DNA of 64,000 bases from Serratia sp. DD3 (GCF_000496755.2 NZ_AYKS02000063.1:44127-108126); one strand, 5' to 3'. Positions 28,559-37,287 are shown, counted from the first letter of the stretch. Notes: generated by a model not told the origin, from the sequence alone. Program-made: numbers and translations.

Positions 28559-28948
28559 ATGAAAAAGCTCGCTATTAGCGCTGTTATTTTTGCTTTATGC
28601 ACCAGCACGGCTTTGGCTGCACAACAAGGTGGGTTCTCTGGCCCGCAAAGCAATGCACAGACGGGTGGGTTTGTTGATCAGAGCAGTAACGTGACGACCA
28701 TTAGTAACGCCACAGTACAGCGTGATGGCACTTGGGTTAAATTACGTGGCCATATCGTTGAGCGTCTCTCTGACGATAATTACACCTTCAAAGATGCCAG
28801 CGGCACCATTAAGGTCGATATTGACCACAAAATCTGGAATGGTGTCACCGTTACTCCACAAGATTTGGTTGAGATCCAAGGTGAAGTCGATAAAGGCTTA
28901 AACCGTGTTGAGATTGATGTAAAACAACTCAGAAAAGTGACCCCTTAA
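28559..28948 (+). CDS. ygiW: YgiW/VisP-type periplasmic OB-fold (BOF) stress protein
   Basis: 129 residues with a signal peptide cleaved after ALA (about residue 20), then QQGGFSGPQS and a BOF/OB-fold domain (about 50-129: GTWVKLRGHIVERLSDDNYTF, FKDASGTIKVDIDHKIWNGV, EIQGEVDK). Close to E. coli YgiW (130). Periplasmic; in Salmonella VisP binds peptidoglycan and takes part in stress resistance. A broken copy of the 5' part lies at 32759. AAGGAAT precedes the start; a strong terminator follows. Confidence 0.92.
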   Translation: MKKLAISAVIFALCTSTALAAQQGGFSGPQSNAQTGGFVDQSSNVTTISNATVQRDGTWVKLRGHIVERLSDDNYTFKDASGTIKVDIDHKIWNGVTVTPQDLVEIQGEVDKGLNRVEIDVKQLRKVTP

Positions 28949-29017
28949 AGTTATCCCGCCGATTGGGCTGTTACTCCGCCAAGAATAAGGTCAGAGCATC
29001 GATCTCGGCAATCCTCT

Positions 29018-29057
29018 TCCCTGCCTGCGGTTAAACAGGCAGGGAATCTTGTTTTAT
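29018..29057 (+). terminator. Rho-independent terminator of ygiW
   Basis: TTCCCTGCCTG and CAGGCAGGGAA form an 11-bp stem followed by TCTTGTTTTAT, 70 bases past the ygiW stop. Confidence 0.85.
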
Positions 29058-29218
29058 ACCATCACGCTGAACTGCAGACACTTCATCATCCCTGCACGGT
29101 TTAACCTCCTCCTTCTCCCTACGCCTCAAGCCTTTTCAGCCGGGAGGATGCACCCCACCGCGCTGCAATATCTAATGCTAAGGCTTTACATATTGTTACT
29201 TCCTATTACGTAATTTAT

Positions 29219-29350
29219 ATATCCCCACGCAATCTCAAGAAGCAGCTAGGCAGCACACGAGAAACTCCCGATGAGCTAACTCAAGTCAGTGATTCGGAGT
29301 AACCAGTGCAGCCAATAGCCCGGCAACTTGAAGGACGAGGGGTAGAGGGA
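29219..29350. repeat. ERIC element in the pulA leader
   Basis: TATATCCCCACGCAATCTCA through GCAACTTGAAGGACGAGGGG aligns with the ERIC consensus including the centre (GAGCTAACTCAAGTCAGTGATTC-like) and GCAGCCAATAG. It ends 8 bases before the pulA start codon, so it would be transcribed as leader RNA and its end overlaps the ribosome site region. Confidence 0.78.
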
Positions 29351-29357
29351 ACTTAGA

Positions 29358-32300
29358 ATGCGTAAACTTACCTTTAATGCCCTACTCTTCGGTTCGCTGG
29401 TATTACTCAGCGGCTGTGATAACAATAACGACTCTAACAGTAACTTCAATGCAGATAAGAAGCAGGAAGAGTTACCCATTAATCAGGAACCCGTCGCCCA
29501 TTTACCCAACGTCCCAGTCCCCGGTGAAGCTCGGGTGGCTGAGGGCAACCAAGTGGTGATCCATCTGGTGGATATCGCCGCCGTTACCAGCGGAATCGCC
29601 GGTGATAACAGCACGAAAAACCTGTTCCTATGGAATAACAGCACCTGCGATGCACTGCAAGAACCGCTCCCTGGTTGGGATGACACCAGTAACACCCCCA
29701 CAGGTAGCGATCAGTACGGCCCATACTGGGTGTTGGATCTAAACAAAACAACCGGTTGCATCAACTTTATCCTGCGGGATGGTGTCAAAAAGCTGATTGA
29801 TGCCGATATCCGCCTCACGTTCAGCGATTTCCCCGACCGTACCGTCTCGGTGATTGCGGGCAGCAATACCCTATACGACACCCGCGCCGAAGCTTTCCGC
29901 GCCGCCTTTGGTGTGGCACAGGCCAATGCACACTGGGTGGATAAACAGACACTGCTATGGCCAGCCGGTAAAGATCAACCGTTTGTTCGTCTCTACTACA
30001 ACCACAGCAGCAAAGTCGCCGCTAACAGCAATGGCGAATTCACCGACCGCTATTACTCGCTAACACCCACCACCCTCAGCGAAGAGACGCGCGTGCGCTT
30101 TCCCCACCTTGCCGATTATGCCGCCTTTAAGCTGCCGGGGAATGCCAATGTCGACGAATTGCTGACCGGTGAAACCATCGCTCTTGCTACCGACAAACAG
30201 GGGGTGATCACTTCAGCGACTCTGGTACAGACAGCCGGTGTGCTAGATGACCGCTTTGCTGCCGCCGCCGAAAAGCTGGAATATGGTGCTGTGGTGAATG
30301 GTTCTGCGGTTACTTTCCGCCTGTGGGCACCGACTGCCCAGCAGGTAGAATTGGTGTTGTACGGCGCAGATAAAAAAGTGATGGGCAGCCAGCCAATGAC
30401 ACGAGATAGCGAGTCTGGTGCCTGGTCTTATCAGGGTGGCAGCGATCTCAAAGGGAGCTTCTATCGTTTCGCGCTCACCGTTTACCACCCGCAATCACGC
30501 AAGGTGGAACAGTATGAAGTCACCGACCCCAATTCCCATAGCCTATCAACCAACTCCGAGTACAGCCAGGTAGTCGACCTGAATGACAGCGATTTGAAAC
30601 CCGAAGGCTGGGACAGCCTGAAGATGCCTCATCCACAGGCGACTCAAGCTGATATTGCTCGCATGGTGATCCATGAATCCCATATCCGTGACCTTTCTGC
30701 CTGGGACCAAACCGTGCCTGAAGCCATGCGTGGCAAGTATCTGGCGCTCACCGCAGAAGACAGCAATATGGTCAAGCACCTCAAGCAACTGGCGCAGTCG
30801 GGCGTGACTCACGTTGAATTACTACCGATATTCGATCTGGCTACGGTTAACGAGTTCACCGATAAAGTGGCCGATCTGCCACAGCCTTTCAGCCGTTTGT
30901 GTGAGTTGAACAGCGCCGTGCGGCAAAGCCGTTTTGCTGATTACTGCAACAGCGCCTCGACCATTAGCGAAGTGCTGAACCAGCTCAAAGCGGATGATAG
31001 CCAAGATAATCCGCAAGTACAGGAATTGAACGGCTACGTATCACAGACCGACTCCTACAACTGGGGCTACGATCCTTTCCACTACACAGTGCCGGAAGGC
31101 TCCTACGCCACTAACCCGGAAGGGACGCAGCGTATCAAAGAGTTCCGCACCCTGGTGCAGACCCTCAAGCAGCAGTTGGGCATGAACGTGATTATGGACG
31201 TAGTGTATAACCACACCAATGCTGCTGGCCCCAGCGACCGCACCTCGGTGCTGGATAAAATCGTACCTTGGTATTATCAGCGCTTGAACGAGTCGAGCGG
31301 TAGCGTGGAATCAGCCACCTGCTGTTCCGATTCGTCACCGGAACACCGGATGTTCGCCAAGCTGATTGAAGACTCGCTGGTTGTCTGGAGCAGAGACTAC
31401 AAGATTGATGCCTTCCGTTTCGATCTGATGGGTTATCATCCTAAAGCGCAGATCCTCGCGGCTCGTGAAAAAGTCAAAGCGGTCAACCCTAGCGTTTACT
31501 TCTTTGGCGAAGGCTGGAATTCCGGGCAGGAAGATCGCTTTGAAATCGCCTCACAAATCAACCTGAAAGGCACCGGCATTGGTACCTTCTCTGACCGTCT
31601 GCGGGATGCAGTACGCGGCGGTGGCCCTTTTGATGAGAAAGAGGCTCTGCGGCAGAATCAGGGGCTGGGCAATGGTGCGGGCGTTTTGGCTAACGAGCAA
31701 ACCCAACTAAGCGAAGATAACGTGCGTCATCTGGCGGATCTAACGCGCCTGGGGATGGCGGGTAATTTGGCCGAATTCCTGCTGATCGACAAAGACGGTA
31801 ACCTGAAGAAAGGTAGCGATATTGACTATAACGGTGCCATCGGTGGCTACGCCAGCGACCCTACTGAAATCGTCAATTATGTTTCCAAACACGACAACCA
31901 GGCGCTGTGGGACATAATCAGCTACAAGGCCGCCACAGAGGCCGATTTGGCCACCCGTGTGCGGATGCAGGCGGTTTCTTTGGCCACCACCTTGCTGGGC
32001 CAAGGGCTGGCGTTCGACCAGCAAGGTTCGGAACTGTTACGCTCCAAATCTTTTACCCGCGACTCCTATGACTCGGGTGACTGGTATAACCGCGTTGACT
32101 ACAGCTATCAGGATAACAATTTCAACGTGGGTATGCCGCGTCAGAGTGTTGACGGCATCAACTACGGAATCATTAGCCTGGTAAAAGGGGCTGTTGCCGC
32201 GCCTGGCAACGCAGAAATCACGCAAATGACCGGGTTCTACCAGGAACTCACCCAGTTACGCCACGCCTCCCCGTTGATCACCCTGGGCAGCGGCAGTGAA

Positions 32301-32645
32301 GTGATGAAACGCGTTGATTTCCGCAATACTGGCGCAGCACAACAGTTAGGGTTGCTGGTAATGACCCTTGATGACGGCACCCAGGCTGGCCAGGATCTCG
32401 ATCCACAAGCCGATGCGTTGGTGGTGGTGATCAACGCCGCCCCTGAAGCCAGAACCATCAGTGACTTTGTGGGTAACAACCTTCGCCTGAGCACTATCCA
32501 GCAGGACTTAGGCACCCACTCGCTGGCATCCGGTCTAGTTATCGCCGAGGATGGCCGCATTACCATCCCAGCGTGGTCAGTTGCCCTGCTGGTTAAGCCA
32601 CAGGCATCGACCCAAGGCGCAGGTCTGCCTGTTAGTAGTAAGTAA
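29358..32645 (+). CDS. pulA: Lipoprotein pullulanase (type I, GH13)
   Basis: 1095 residues, like Klebsiella PulA (about 1090). The lipobox LLSGC is followed by Asp-Asn at +2/+3, exactly the Klebsiella pattern that lets PulA escape Lol sorting and be sent to the surface by type II secretion. After an Asn/Ser linker come N-terminal pullulanase modules, a CBM48-like domain (about 300-390: FRLWAPTAQQVELVLYG) and the GH13 catalytic barrel: MDVVYNHTNA, the nucleophile in IDAFRFDLMG, the acid in FFGEGWN, and VNYVSKHDN. It cleaves alpha-1,6 links in pullulan and starch. No secretion genes lie in this window. Flanked by ygiW and a truncated ygiW copy. Confidence 0.96.
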   Translation: MRKLTFNALLFGSLVLLSGCDNNNDSNSNFNADKKQEELPINQEPVAHLPNVPVPGEARVAEGNQVVIHLVDIAAVTSGIAGDNSTKNLFLWNNSTCDALQEPLPGWDDTSNTPTGSDQYGPYWVLDLNKTTGCINFILRDGVKKLIDADIRLTFSDFPDRTVSVIAGSNTLYDTRAEAFRAAFGVAQANAHWVDKQTLLWPAGKDQPFVRLYYNHSSKVAANSNGEFTDRYYSLTPTTLSEETRVRFPHLADYAAFKLPGNANVDELLTGETIALATDKQGVITSATLVQTAGVLDDRFAAAAEKLEYGAVVNGSAVTFRLWAPTAQQVELVLYGADKKVMGSQPMTRDSESGAWSYQGGSDLKGSFYRFALTVYHPQSRKVEQYEVTDPNSHSLSTNSEYSQVVDLNDSDLKPEGWDSLKMPHPQATQADIARMVIHESHIRDLSAWDQTVPEAMRGKYLALTAEDSNMVKHLKQLAQSGVTHVELLPIFDLATVNEFTDKVADLPQPFSRLCELNSAVRQSRFADYCNSASTISEVLNQLKADDSQDNPQVQELNGYVSQTDSYNWGYDPFHYTVPEGSYATNPEGTQRIKEFRTLVQTLKQQLGMNVIMDVVYNHTNAAGPSDRTSVLDKIVPWYYQRLNESSGSVESATCCSDSSPEHRMFAKLIEDSLVVWSRDYKIDAFRFDLMGYHPKAQILAAREKVKAVNPSVYFFGEGWNSGQEDRFEIASQINLKGTGIGTFSDRLRDAVRGGGPFDEKEALRQNQGLGNGAGVLANEQTQLSEDNVRHLADLTRLGMAGNLAEFLLIDKDGNLKKGSDIDYNGAIGGYASDPTEIVNYVSKHDNQALWDIISYKAATEADLATRVRMQAVSLATTLLGQGLAFDQQGSELLRSKSFTRDSYDSGDWYNRVDYSYQDNNFNVGMPRQSVDGINYGIISLVKGAVAAPGNAEITQMTGFYQELTQLRHASPLITLGSGSEVMKRVDFRNTGAAQQLGLLVMTLDDGTQAGQDLDPQADALVVVINAAPEARTISDFVGNNLRLSTIQQDLGTHSLASGLVIAEDGRITIPAWSVALLVKPQASTQGAGLPVSSK

Positions 32646-32687
32646 TTAGTAGTGAGCTGTCAGTAATAAGCAGTCAATAACCTGATT

Positions 32688-32716
32688 AACCTCACACCTT
32701 TCGCGGGTGTGAGGTT
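32688..32716 (+). terminator. Hairpin after pulA
   Basis: AACCTCACACC and GGTGTGAGGTT pair perfectly (11 bp) 43 bases beyond the stop codon. The following sequence has only a weak T content (GCTCTGC). Confidence 0.7.
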
Positions 32717-32758
32717 GCTCTGCTACGCAATCCGCAGGAAGGCGTTATTACTGCGTTG

Positions 32759-32905
32759 TCATCCTGAACATCAAGATAAAATGAATAACCTTATGCAATA
32801 GTTCACTATTAGCGCTGTTATCTTTGCTTTGCACCAGCATAGCTTTTGCCGCACAGCAAGGCGGATCCTCTGACCCGCAAAGCAAGGCACCAACTTCCAG
32901 TCAGT
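32759..32905 (+). pseudogene. ygiW: Truncated copy of ygiW (5' region and signal peptide)
   Basis: About 145 bases match 28530-28678: the shared leader CATCCTGAACATCAAGATAA, TATTAGCGCTGTTAT, TTTGC, CACCAGCA, CGCACAGCAAGGCGG and CCCGCAAAGCAA. The start codon is displaced, an early stop (TAG after ATGCAA) appears, and the OB-fold part is missing. It lies just downstream of pulA, giving pulA a partial direct repeat of ygiW on each side. Confidence 0.85.
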
Positions 32906-32911
32906 AGATTT

Positions 32912-33139
32912 TTATCTTGCTTTAAAGCCATCAATAAATTTACCCAGTAAATAGATAAATAAATACATTGCAGAAATTGCCAGTAACCTTTTTGCCCAAC
33001 TGTCAAAATAGACAATAAAAAACAAAGTAAGCCAGACGGCAGCACCACCAATAAGCCCACCTAATAAAACAATAATATTATCTGCCAGTTTTTTCATAAC
33101 CCACGGCACGTCTGCCCCCTCAATGCTGCTAATCCCCAT
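32912..33139 (-). CDS. Small predicted inner-membrane protein
   Basis: 75 residues from an ATG at 33139 (MGISSIEGADVPW). Alternatives are an ATG at 33097 (61 residues, starting MKKLADN) and a GTG at 33169; no start has a good ribosome site. Two membrane helices (about 30-50 and 57-72) end in a basic FIDGFKAR. It follows the DUF4406 gene on the same strand by about 80 bases, with a hairpin (33185-33210) in between. Not recognised; could be a late member of the nudK-DUF4406 unit. Confidence 0.5.
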   Translation of the reverse strand: MGISSIEGADVPWVMKKLADNIIVLLGGLIGGAAVWLTLFFIVYFDSWAKRLLAISAMYLFIYLLGKFIDGFKAR

Positions 33140-33184
33140 GTTGGTATTTCTTGACCACTCCTCTACCACATCGGTGTTCCTTCA

Positions 33185-33210
33185 CACTGCCGGGATATTT
33201 GCCGGCAGTG
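33185..33210. terminator. Hairpin after the DUF4406 gene
   Basis: CACTGCCGG and CCGGCAGTG form a perfect 9-bp stem 11 bases past the stop of the DUF4406 gene. No T run follows on the minus strand, so it may attenuate rather than end transcription. Confidence 0.5.
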
Positions 33211-33220
33211 GAACGGCAAA

Positions 33221-33583
33221 TCATGCTAAGGGGATGTCTTTATAACAGGTATAAATAGTGAGCCCATGCTGGCGTGCAACGTCGATATCCCTATCGGCAC
33301 CTTTAGAAGCGCCTTCAATGCGGTAAATGGCATCACATTTTGTAATAAGCCGGTGGGCAACCGGATAGATCATCGATTCGCCTATCTCATCGTCGATAGA
33401 TTTAGAACCTGCCGCTCTCGCCAAAGGCAACGCCAGCCATTCGCCGATAACCGGAATGTGCCCTCGCTGGTATACCGCCAGTGCTGCGTTTTCCAACCGG
33501 GCGAGATTAGCATCAATAAGTTCTTGTTGGCCACCCGTTCCACTACGGTATGGGCCTGCAATTAAAATCAGTTGTTTAGTCAT
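33221..33583 (-). CDS. DUF4406 / nucleoside 2-deoxyribosyltransferase-like protein
   Basis: 120 residues. The N-terminal LILIAGPYRSGTGGQQELIDANLARLE motif and the C-terminal CDAIYRIEGASKGADRDIDVARQHGLTIYT are those of the nucleoside 2-deoxyribosyltransferase-like fold (DUF4406), in which a Rossmann-type core binds a nucleotide. GAGGT precedes the start. It lies 7 bases after nudK, so the two are cotranscribed and presumably act on related nucleotide substrates. Enzymatic activity has not been read from any catalytic residue I can place with confidence; a glutamate in RIEGASKG may serve. Confidence 0.75.
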   Translation of the reverse strand: MTKQLILIAGPYRSGTGGQQELIDANLARLENAALAVYQRGHIPVIGEWLALPLARAAGSKSIDDEIGESMIYPVAHRLITKCDAIYRIEGASKGADRDIDVARQHGLTIYTCYKDIPLA

Positions 33584-33590
33584 GGGTACC

Positions 33591-34175
33591 TCAGAAAAAC
33601 CCCTTCAGGGCTACGTGGTAAAGTAACATGATGGTTTTGCCATCAACGATCAAACCGCTTTCAACTGCCGCAAGCGCAGCGTCTAGGGGCAACTCAAGCA
33701 CTTCAATATCCTCCCCTTCGGCCGCTATTCCACCGCCCGCACTTGCCTTGTCTTCCGCATGATATTCAGCAATGTAAAAGTAGAGCTTTTCCGTTACCGA
33801 CCCCGGGCTCATGTAAGCTTCGAAAACTTTCTGAACGCAGGAAATGCGAAAGCCAGTTTCCTCTTCTGCTTCCGCTTTTATGCGGCTTTCAGGGTCCATG
33901 TTGTCAAGAAGACCTGCTGCCGCCTCAATCAGATAGCCATCGTGGCCATTGATGAACACGGGAAAACGAAACTGACGGGTGAGGATCACCGTTTTCCTGT
34001 TACGGTTGTATAGCAGTATCGTGGCCCCGTTACCCCGATCGTAAACCTCGCGACTCTGGCGCTGCCATTCACCGTTTCGCCGCTGAATATCAAAGGTGTA
34101 TTTCTTTAGAGAATACCAATCATCGGATAGATCCTTGCTGTCGACGATCCGTATTTCTGCACGTTTTGGTTGCAT
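33591..34175 (-). CDS. nudK: NUDIX hydrolase of the NudK type (GDP-mannose / ADP-ribose pyrophosphatase family)
   Basis: 194 residues from the ATG at 34175 (GAGGAG five bases upstream; the open frame to 34286 overlaps the divergent promoter). Resembles E. coli NudK (191): REVYDRGNGATILLYNRNRKT, the NUDIX box GLLDNMDPESRIKAEAEEETGF (23 residues in family form, G, E, RE-like A-EAEEE), AYMSPGSVTEKLYFYIAEY and GEDIEVLELPLDAAL. The R of the REUXEE core is replaced (EAEAEEE), a small deviation. It hydrolyses nucleotide sugars to nucleotide plus sugar phosphate. First gene of a unit with DUF4406 and divergent from a DeoR regulator 87 bases away. Confidence 0.85.
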   Translation of the reverse strand: MQPKRAEIRIVDSKDLSDDWYSLKKYTFDIQRRNGEWQRQSREVYDRGNGATILLYNRNRKTVILTRQFRFPVFINGHDGYLIEAAAGLLDNMDPESRIKAEAEEETGFRISCVQKVFEAYMSPGSVTEKLYFYIAEYHAEDKASAGGGIAAEGEDIEVLELPLDAALAAVESGLIVDGKTIMLLYHVALKGFF

Positions 34176-34262
34176 ACTGGCTCCTCTGTACGTAGAGTTA
34201 TCATCATAAACTGCAATTTCGTGCATAATCAAGATAAAACATGCAATATCAGGAACAGCCTT

Positions 34263-35018
34263 ATGCTTACAAGTCAACGCAAACAACTCATCCTTGAACA
34301 GCTGCAGGTTGACGGGCAGGTTCTTTCGAAAGATCTGAGTATTCGATTTGACGTCTCAGAGGATACTATTCGGCGGGACTTACGCGAGCTTGCATCAGAA
34401 GGGCGTTTACAACGCGTGCACGGTGGCGCTTTGCCGTCATCATCAGCCGTAGCGACATTTTCCGAGCGTAAATCCTTAAAAACAGAAGCTAAAAAGAAGG
34501 TTGCCCAAAAAGGGGCTGAGCTGATTTCTTCAGGTCAGGTGGTGATTATTGATGGCGGAACCACCACGTCAGAACTCATTACCTATCTCCCAGACGACCT
34601 GTGCATCACCGTGGTGACCCACAGCCCGAGCATTGCACTGGGGCTAATAGAGCATCCGTCCATTGAGGTGATTTTGATTGGCGGGCGACTGTACAAGCAC
34701 TCCATTGTCACTGTCGGCGCGGCCACCATCGAAGGCATCAGTAACATTCATGCCGATATTTTCTTTATGGGTGTCACCGGCATTCATCCCGAGGCGGGAT
34801 TAACCACTGGCGACTATGAAGAAGCGTGCATCAAACGTGCATTTTCCGGCAGAGCTGCGGAAACGATCGTGTTGGCCTCCTCCGAGAAGATCAATACCGC
34901 GTCACCATTTGTTATTGGCGACATCGGGTTAATCAATATGGTGGTGGTTGATAACGACACCGATGAAAGTTGGGTCCGTAGTATTGAAGAAAAAGGCGTC
35001 ACGGTGATTAAAGCGTGA
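34263..35018 (+). CDS. DeoR-family transcriptional repressor
   Basis: 251 residues from the ATG at 34263 (AGGAA seven bases upstream). N-terminal DeoR helix-turn-helix (about 1-57: LTSQRKQLILEQLQVDGQV, DVSEDTIRRDLRELASEGRLQRVHGGA), then a sugar-phosphate-binding DeoRC domain (IDGGTTTSELITYLP near 97, VTHSPSIAL, LIGGRLYKHSIVTVG). It is divergent from nudK across 87 bases with two TGCAAT direct repeats, a likely operator region, so it probably represses the nudK-DUF4406 unit in response to a phosphorylated sugar or nucleoside. The ligand cannot be read. Confidence 0.87.
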   Translation: MLTSQRKQLILEQLQVDGQVLSKDLSIRFDVSEDTIRRDLRELASEGRLQRVHGGALPSSSAVATFSERKSLKTEAKKKVAQKGAELISSGQVVIIDGGTTTSELITYLPDDLCITVVTHSPSIALGLIEHPSIEVILIGGRLYKHSIVTVGAATIEGISNIHADIFFMGVTGIHPEAGLTTGDYEEACIKRAFSGRAAETIVLASSEKINTASPFVIGDIGLINMVVVDNDTDESWVRSIEEKGVTVIKA

Positions 35019-35068
35019 CTTCAAGCCACAGCAGGCGGGTTTATTTCAAAAATGTTTACAGCTAAATG

Positions 35069-35096
35069 GTGTTGATGGTTCACACCATCAACACCC
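35069..35096. terminator. Hairpin between the convergent deoR-like and GDPD genes
   Basis: GGTGTTGATGGT and ACCATCAACACC enclose a 4-base loop; a short T/A stretch follows on each strand. Likely bidirectional. Confidence 0.75.
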
Positions 35097-35182
35097 TTAT
35101 TACCACTGCGCGTCTATCTGTCTGCCATACTATTTTCAATTGCGTGGCCAACAACTAGCGGAGTATTTCAGCAACTGTAATT

Positions 35183-36301
35183 TTAACCTTGAGGCGCAGG
35201 GACAGGCGCTGGCAGCGGCAGCGGCAAGCCACGTTGCTCCATCACTTGACGCAGTAGATCAGGCAAGTCGGTAATTAATCCATCTACACCAATATCCATC
35301 AAATAGTTCATGGTTTGCACATCACTGACGGTCCAAGGGATCACTTTGATTCCTGCGTCATGGGCGCGTTTTACTAAATCTTCCGTAGTGTATGGCACAT
35401 AGCCGTTATCACCATAATGGCCATTCTGCGGATCCCCATGCACCGGGGAAATGGCGTCAGCACCAAATGATTTCGCCCCTGCCACTAAGTCACCATTAAA
35501 ATCATCAATATCAATTCCGCCCAACCATGGAGATGGCCCCGGCATGCCAGCCTGCAGGAATTGCTGCCCATTAGTTAATGCCACAATCGGTAGCTTGGGT
35601 TCAATTTCCCGCACCTTCATCAAGGCACCCCAGTCAAAACTTTGTATCACAACCTGATTGATTAGACCGGATTGATGGATCTCGTCTACCACCGTTTGCA
35701 CATAGACATCACGCGGGGCGGTTTCCCACGGTGCCCCTGCTTCCACTTTGGTTTCAACGCTGAGCATCACATTCGAAGCTTTATATAACTTCACTAAATC
35801 AAAGACTTCCCGCAATGTTGGCATTTTTGCTCCAGGAACCTGAAGCTGGTTGGGATAAGCTGCCAACTGCAGGGAGCCACAATCCAACGTTTTTACCTGC
35901 GCTAATGTCAGATCTTTAATATAACGACCCACATAAGGGTACATGGGATCGTTGGGGAACGCTGGGCCAGTGTCTAGACACTTTTTGTCGGAAATTTTCC
36001 TATCATGCCCAACAACAGCAACACCATCACCAGTAATATGGACATCGAGCTCAAGCGTAGTGACGCCCATTTCCAGTGCATGACTAAACGATTCGATAGT
36101 GCTTTCAGATACCAACCCTAAGCCACCACGGTGTGCCTCTAAATCAAAGGCGCGGCTCTGAAAAAAAAGATGTTTATCTTCGGTTTTATTATTGTTGCTA
36201 TTATCGCTGCTACTATTGTTACTACTTCCGTTATCACAACCTGCTAAAGAGAGCATTAATGCCGTGGCGCAAAGCCACCGGCGATGACGTTTCATTTCCA
36301 T
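35183..36301 (-). CDS. Lipoprotein glycerophosphodiester phosphodiesterase
   Basis: 372 residues from an ATG at 36301 (GGGAA nine bases upstream; another ATG two codons on). The lipobox LSLAGC is followed by Asp-Asn and a Ser/Asn linker (about 28-45). The GDPD domain shows FDLEAHRGG (catalytic His-Arg), ESTIESFSHALEMGVTTLELDV (metal-binding Glu and Asp), VVGHDR, SVETKV and the C-terminal GIKVIPWTVSDVQTMNYLMDIGVDGLITDLPDLL. Enzyme releases glycerol 3-phosphate from deacylated phospholipids or cleaves related phosphodiesters. Unlike GlpQ it is a lipoprotein; no glpT adjoins it. It ends in a Pro-rich LPLPLPAPVPAP tail. Confidence 0.87.
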   Translation of the reverse strand: MEMKRHRRWLCATALMLSLAGCDNGSSNNSSSDNSNNNKTEDKHLFFQSRAFDLEAHRGGLGLVSESTIESFSHALEMGVTTLELDVHITGDGVAVVGHDRKISDKKCLDTGPAFPNDPMYPYVGRYIKDLTLAQVKTLDCGSLQLAAYPNQLQVPGAKMPTLREVFDLVKLYKASNVMLSVETKVEAGAPWETAPRDVYVQTVVDEIHQSGLINQVVIQSFDWGALMKVREIEPKLPIVALTNGQQFLQAGMPGPSPWLGGIDIDDFNGDLVAGAKSFGADAISPVHGDPQNGHYGDNGYVPYTTEDLVKRAHDAGIKVIPWTVSDVQTMNYLMDIGVDGLITDLPDLLRQVMEQRGLPLPLPAPVPAPQG

Positions 36302-36405
36302 ATTGTAGATTCCCAGTGAGTGCATTTTTATTAAGAAATTCAATGCATCATGGTAAGGGCATAGTATGTCAATTTCATTACATAATCATCGCAAGCAGTT
36401 TACGG

Positions 36406-36452
36406 CCATAGCTATATTCGTCATGCTTCAAGTTGCCTGTGTGTTGGCTTTA
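36406..36452. repeat. Truncated ERIC-like end
   Basis: TATATTCGTCATGCTTCAAG followed by TTGCCTGTGTGTTGGCT matches one ERIC terminus for about 45 bases, then similarity ends. The rest of 36302-36772 shows no gene. Confidence 0.55.
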
Positions 36453-36684
36453 ATACAAGACACGTCCGTGGACCTCGCCCCTTACCAGGCCCGTCCCCTC
36501 CTTTGCATTATCGAACACTCACATATACTCACATATAACTGTTCTGTAACCCAGTAGACAAACCAGCAGATAAGGCTCAGGCTGACGATGAGATTACGCA
36601 ACGCTTACCATCTATCTTATCCGATTTTGCAAGTATCATAGTTATGCGCCAGGTTACCTGCCAACTTGCTAGCAAACTGGTTAA

Positions 36685-36708
36685 AGGGATAGCTATTTAG
36701 CTATCCCT
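36685..36708 (-). terminator. Hairpin after the DUF6892-like gene
   Basis: AGGGATAGCT and AGCTATCCCT pair perfectly around a 4-base loop, 65 bases past the stop of the minus-strand gene; TTTAACC follows on that strand. Confidence 0.6.
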
Positions 36709-36772
36709 GTCGAGTATCTGATAAATTTAATCATCCGCTGTTTAGCAGATATTTTTAATAACATTAATTCGC

Positions 36773-37195
36773 TTAAGTTATTTTGATGCCTTTCTCTATA
36801 AATGGTTGAAGTATTATTTCATCGCACATACTAGCGTAAGAAACGCTGGTCAGGTTTTTTAGTACCTCAAATCCCTTGATTGATTGAACATCAAATGAAT
36901 CATCTTCGCCATCCCAATCGGGTTGTATATGGAAATAGATATTCGAGCCCCCATCAAAATACAATGTAGTGACCTTCGCCAGATCTTCATCCTGCAATTT
37001 CAGCTGACTAAAGTACTGCAGCATTTCTTCGATGGGTTCAAAATCGCTATACCATTCATAGTTATTGACATACAGTTCACTCATTTTTTTCAGCTCACCC
37101 TCAAATAAGGGTGATTGCTTTAATAATGAATTAATGACAACCAGCTTAAAATTAAAGTCTTCAAATAGTCCGGTTTCGTCTTGGTATTTTTTCAT
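36773..37195 (-). CDS. Small acidic cytosolic protein resembling DUF6892
   Basis: 140 residues with a strong ribosome site (AGGAGGGA seven bases upstream of the ATG). The pattern (FEDFNFKLVVINSLL, EPIEEMLQYFSQLKLQDEDLAKVTTLYFDGGSNIYFHIQPDWDGEDDSFDV, a leucine-rich LKNLTSVSY tail) resembles proteins I recall as DUF6892, often found near polymorphic-toxin immunity genes. No signal peptide. No toxin partner in view. Family recall is from memory; function unknown. Confidence 0.6.
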   Translation of the reverse strand: MKKYQDETGLFEDFNFKLVVINSLLKQSPLFEGELKKMSELYVNNYEWYSDFEPIEEMLQYFSQLKLQDEDLAKVTTLYFDGGSNIYFHIQPDWDGEDDSFDVQSIKGFEVLKNLTSVSYASMCDEIILQPFIEKGIKIT

Positions 37196-37287
37196 TTCAA
37201 TCCCTCCTATCCATTCGCGTTATGTAAATTCGGAAAAGCACTCTTTACGGCCAAACAATATCATAGTTACAGAAAACACCACCATTA

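Noticed and set aside
32818..33060. 80-codon minus-strand frame
   Set aside because: Overlaps the two-helix membrane frame in another phase and ends inside the ygiW relic; the other frame has better membrane-protein character.
34176..34286. N-terminal extension of nudK over the deoR start
   Set aside because: The ATG at 34175 has GAGGAG and fits NudK; the extension covers the divergent promoter.
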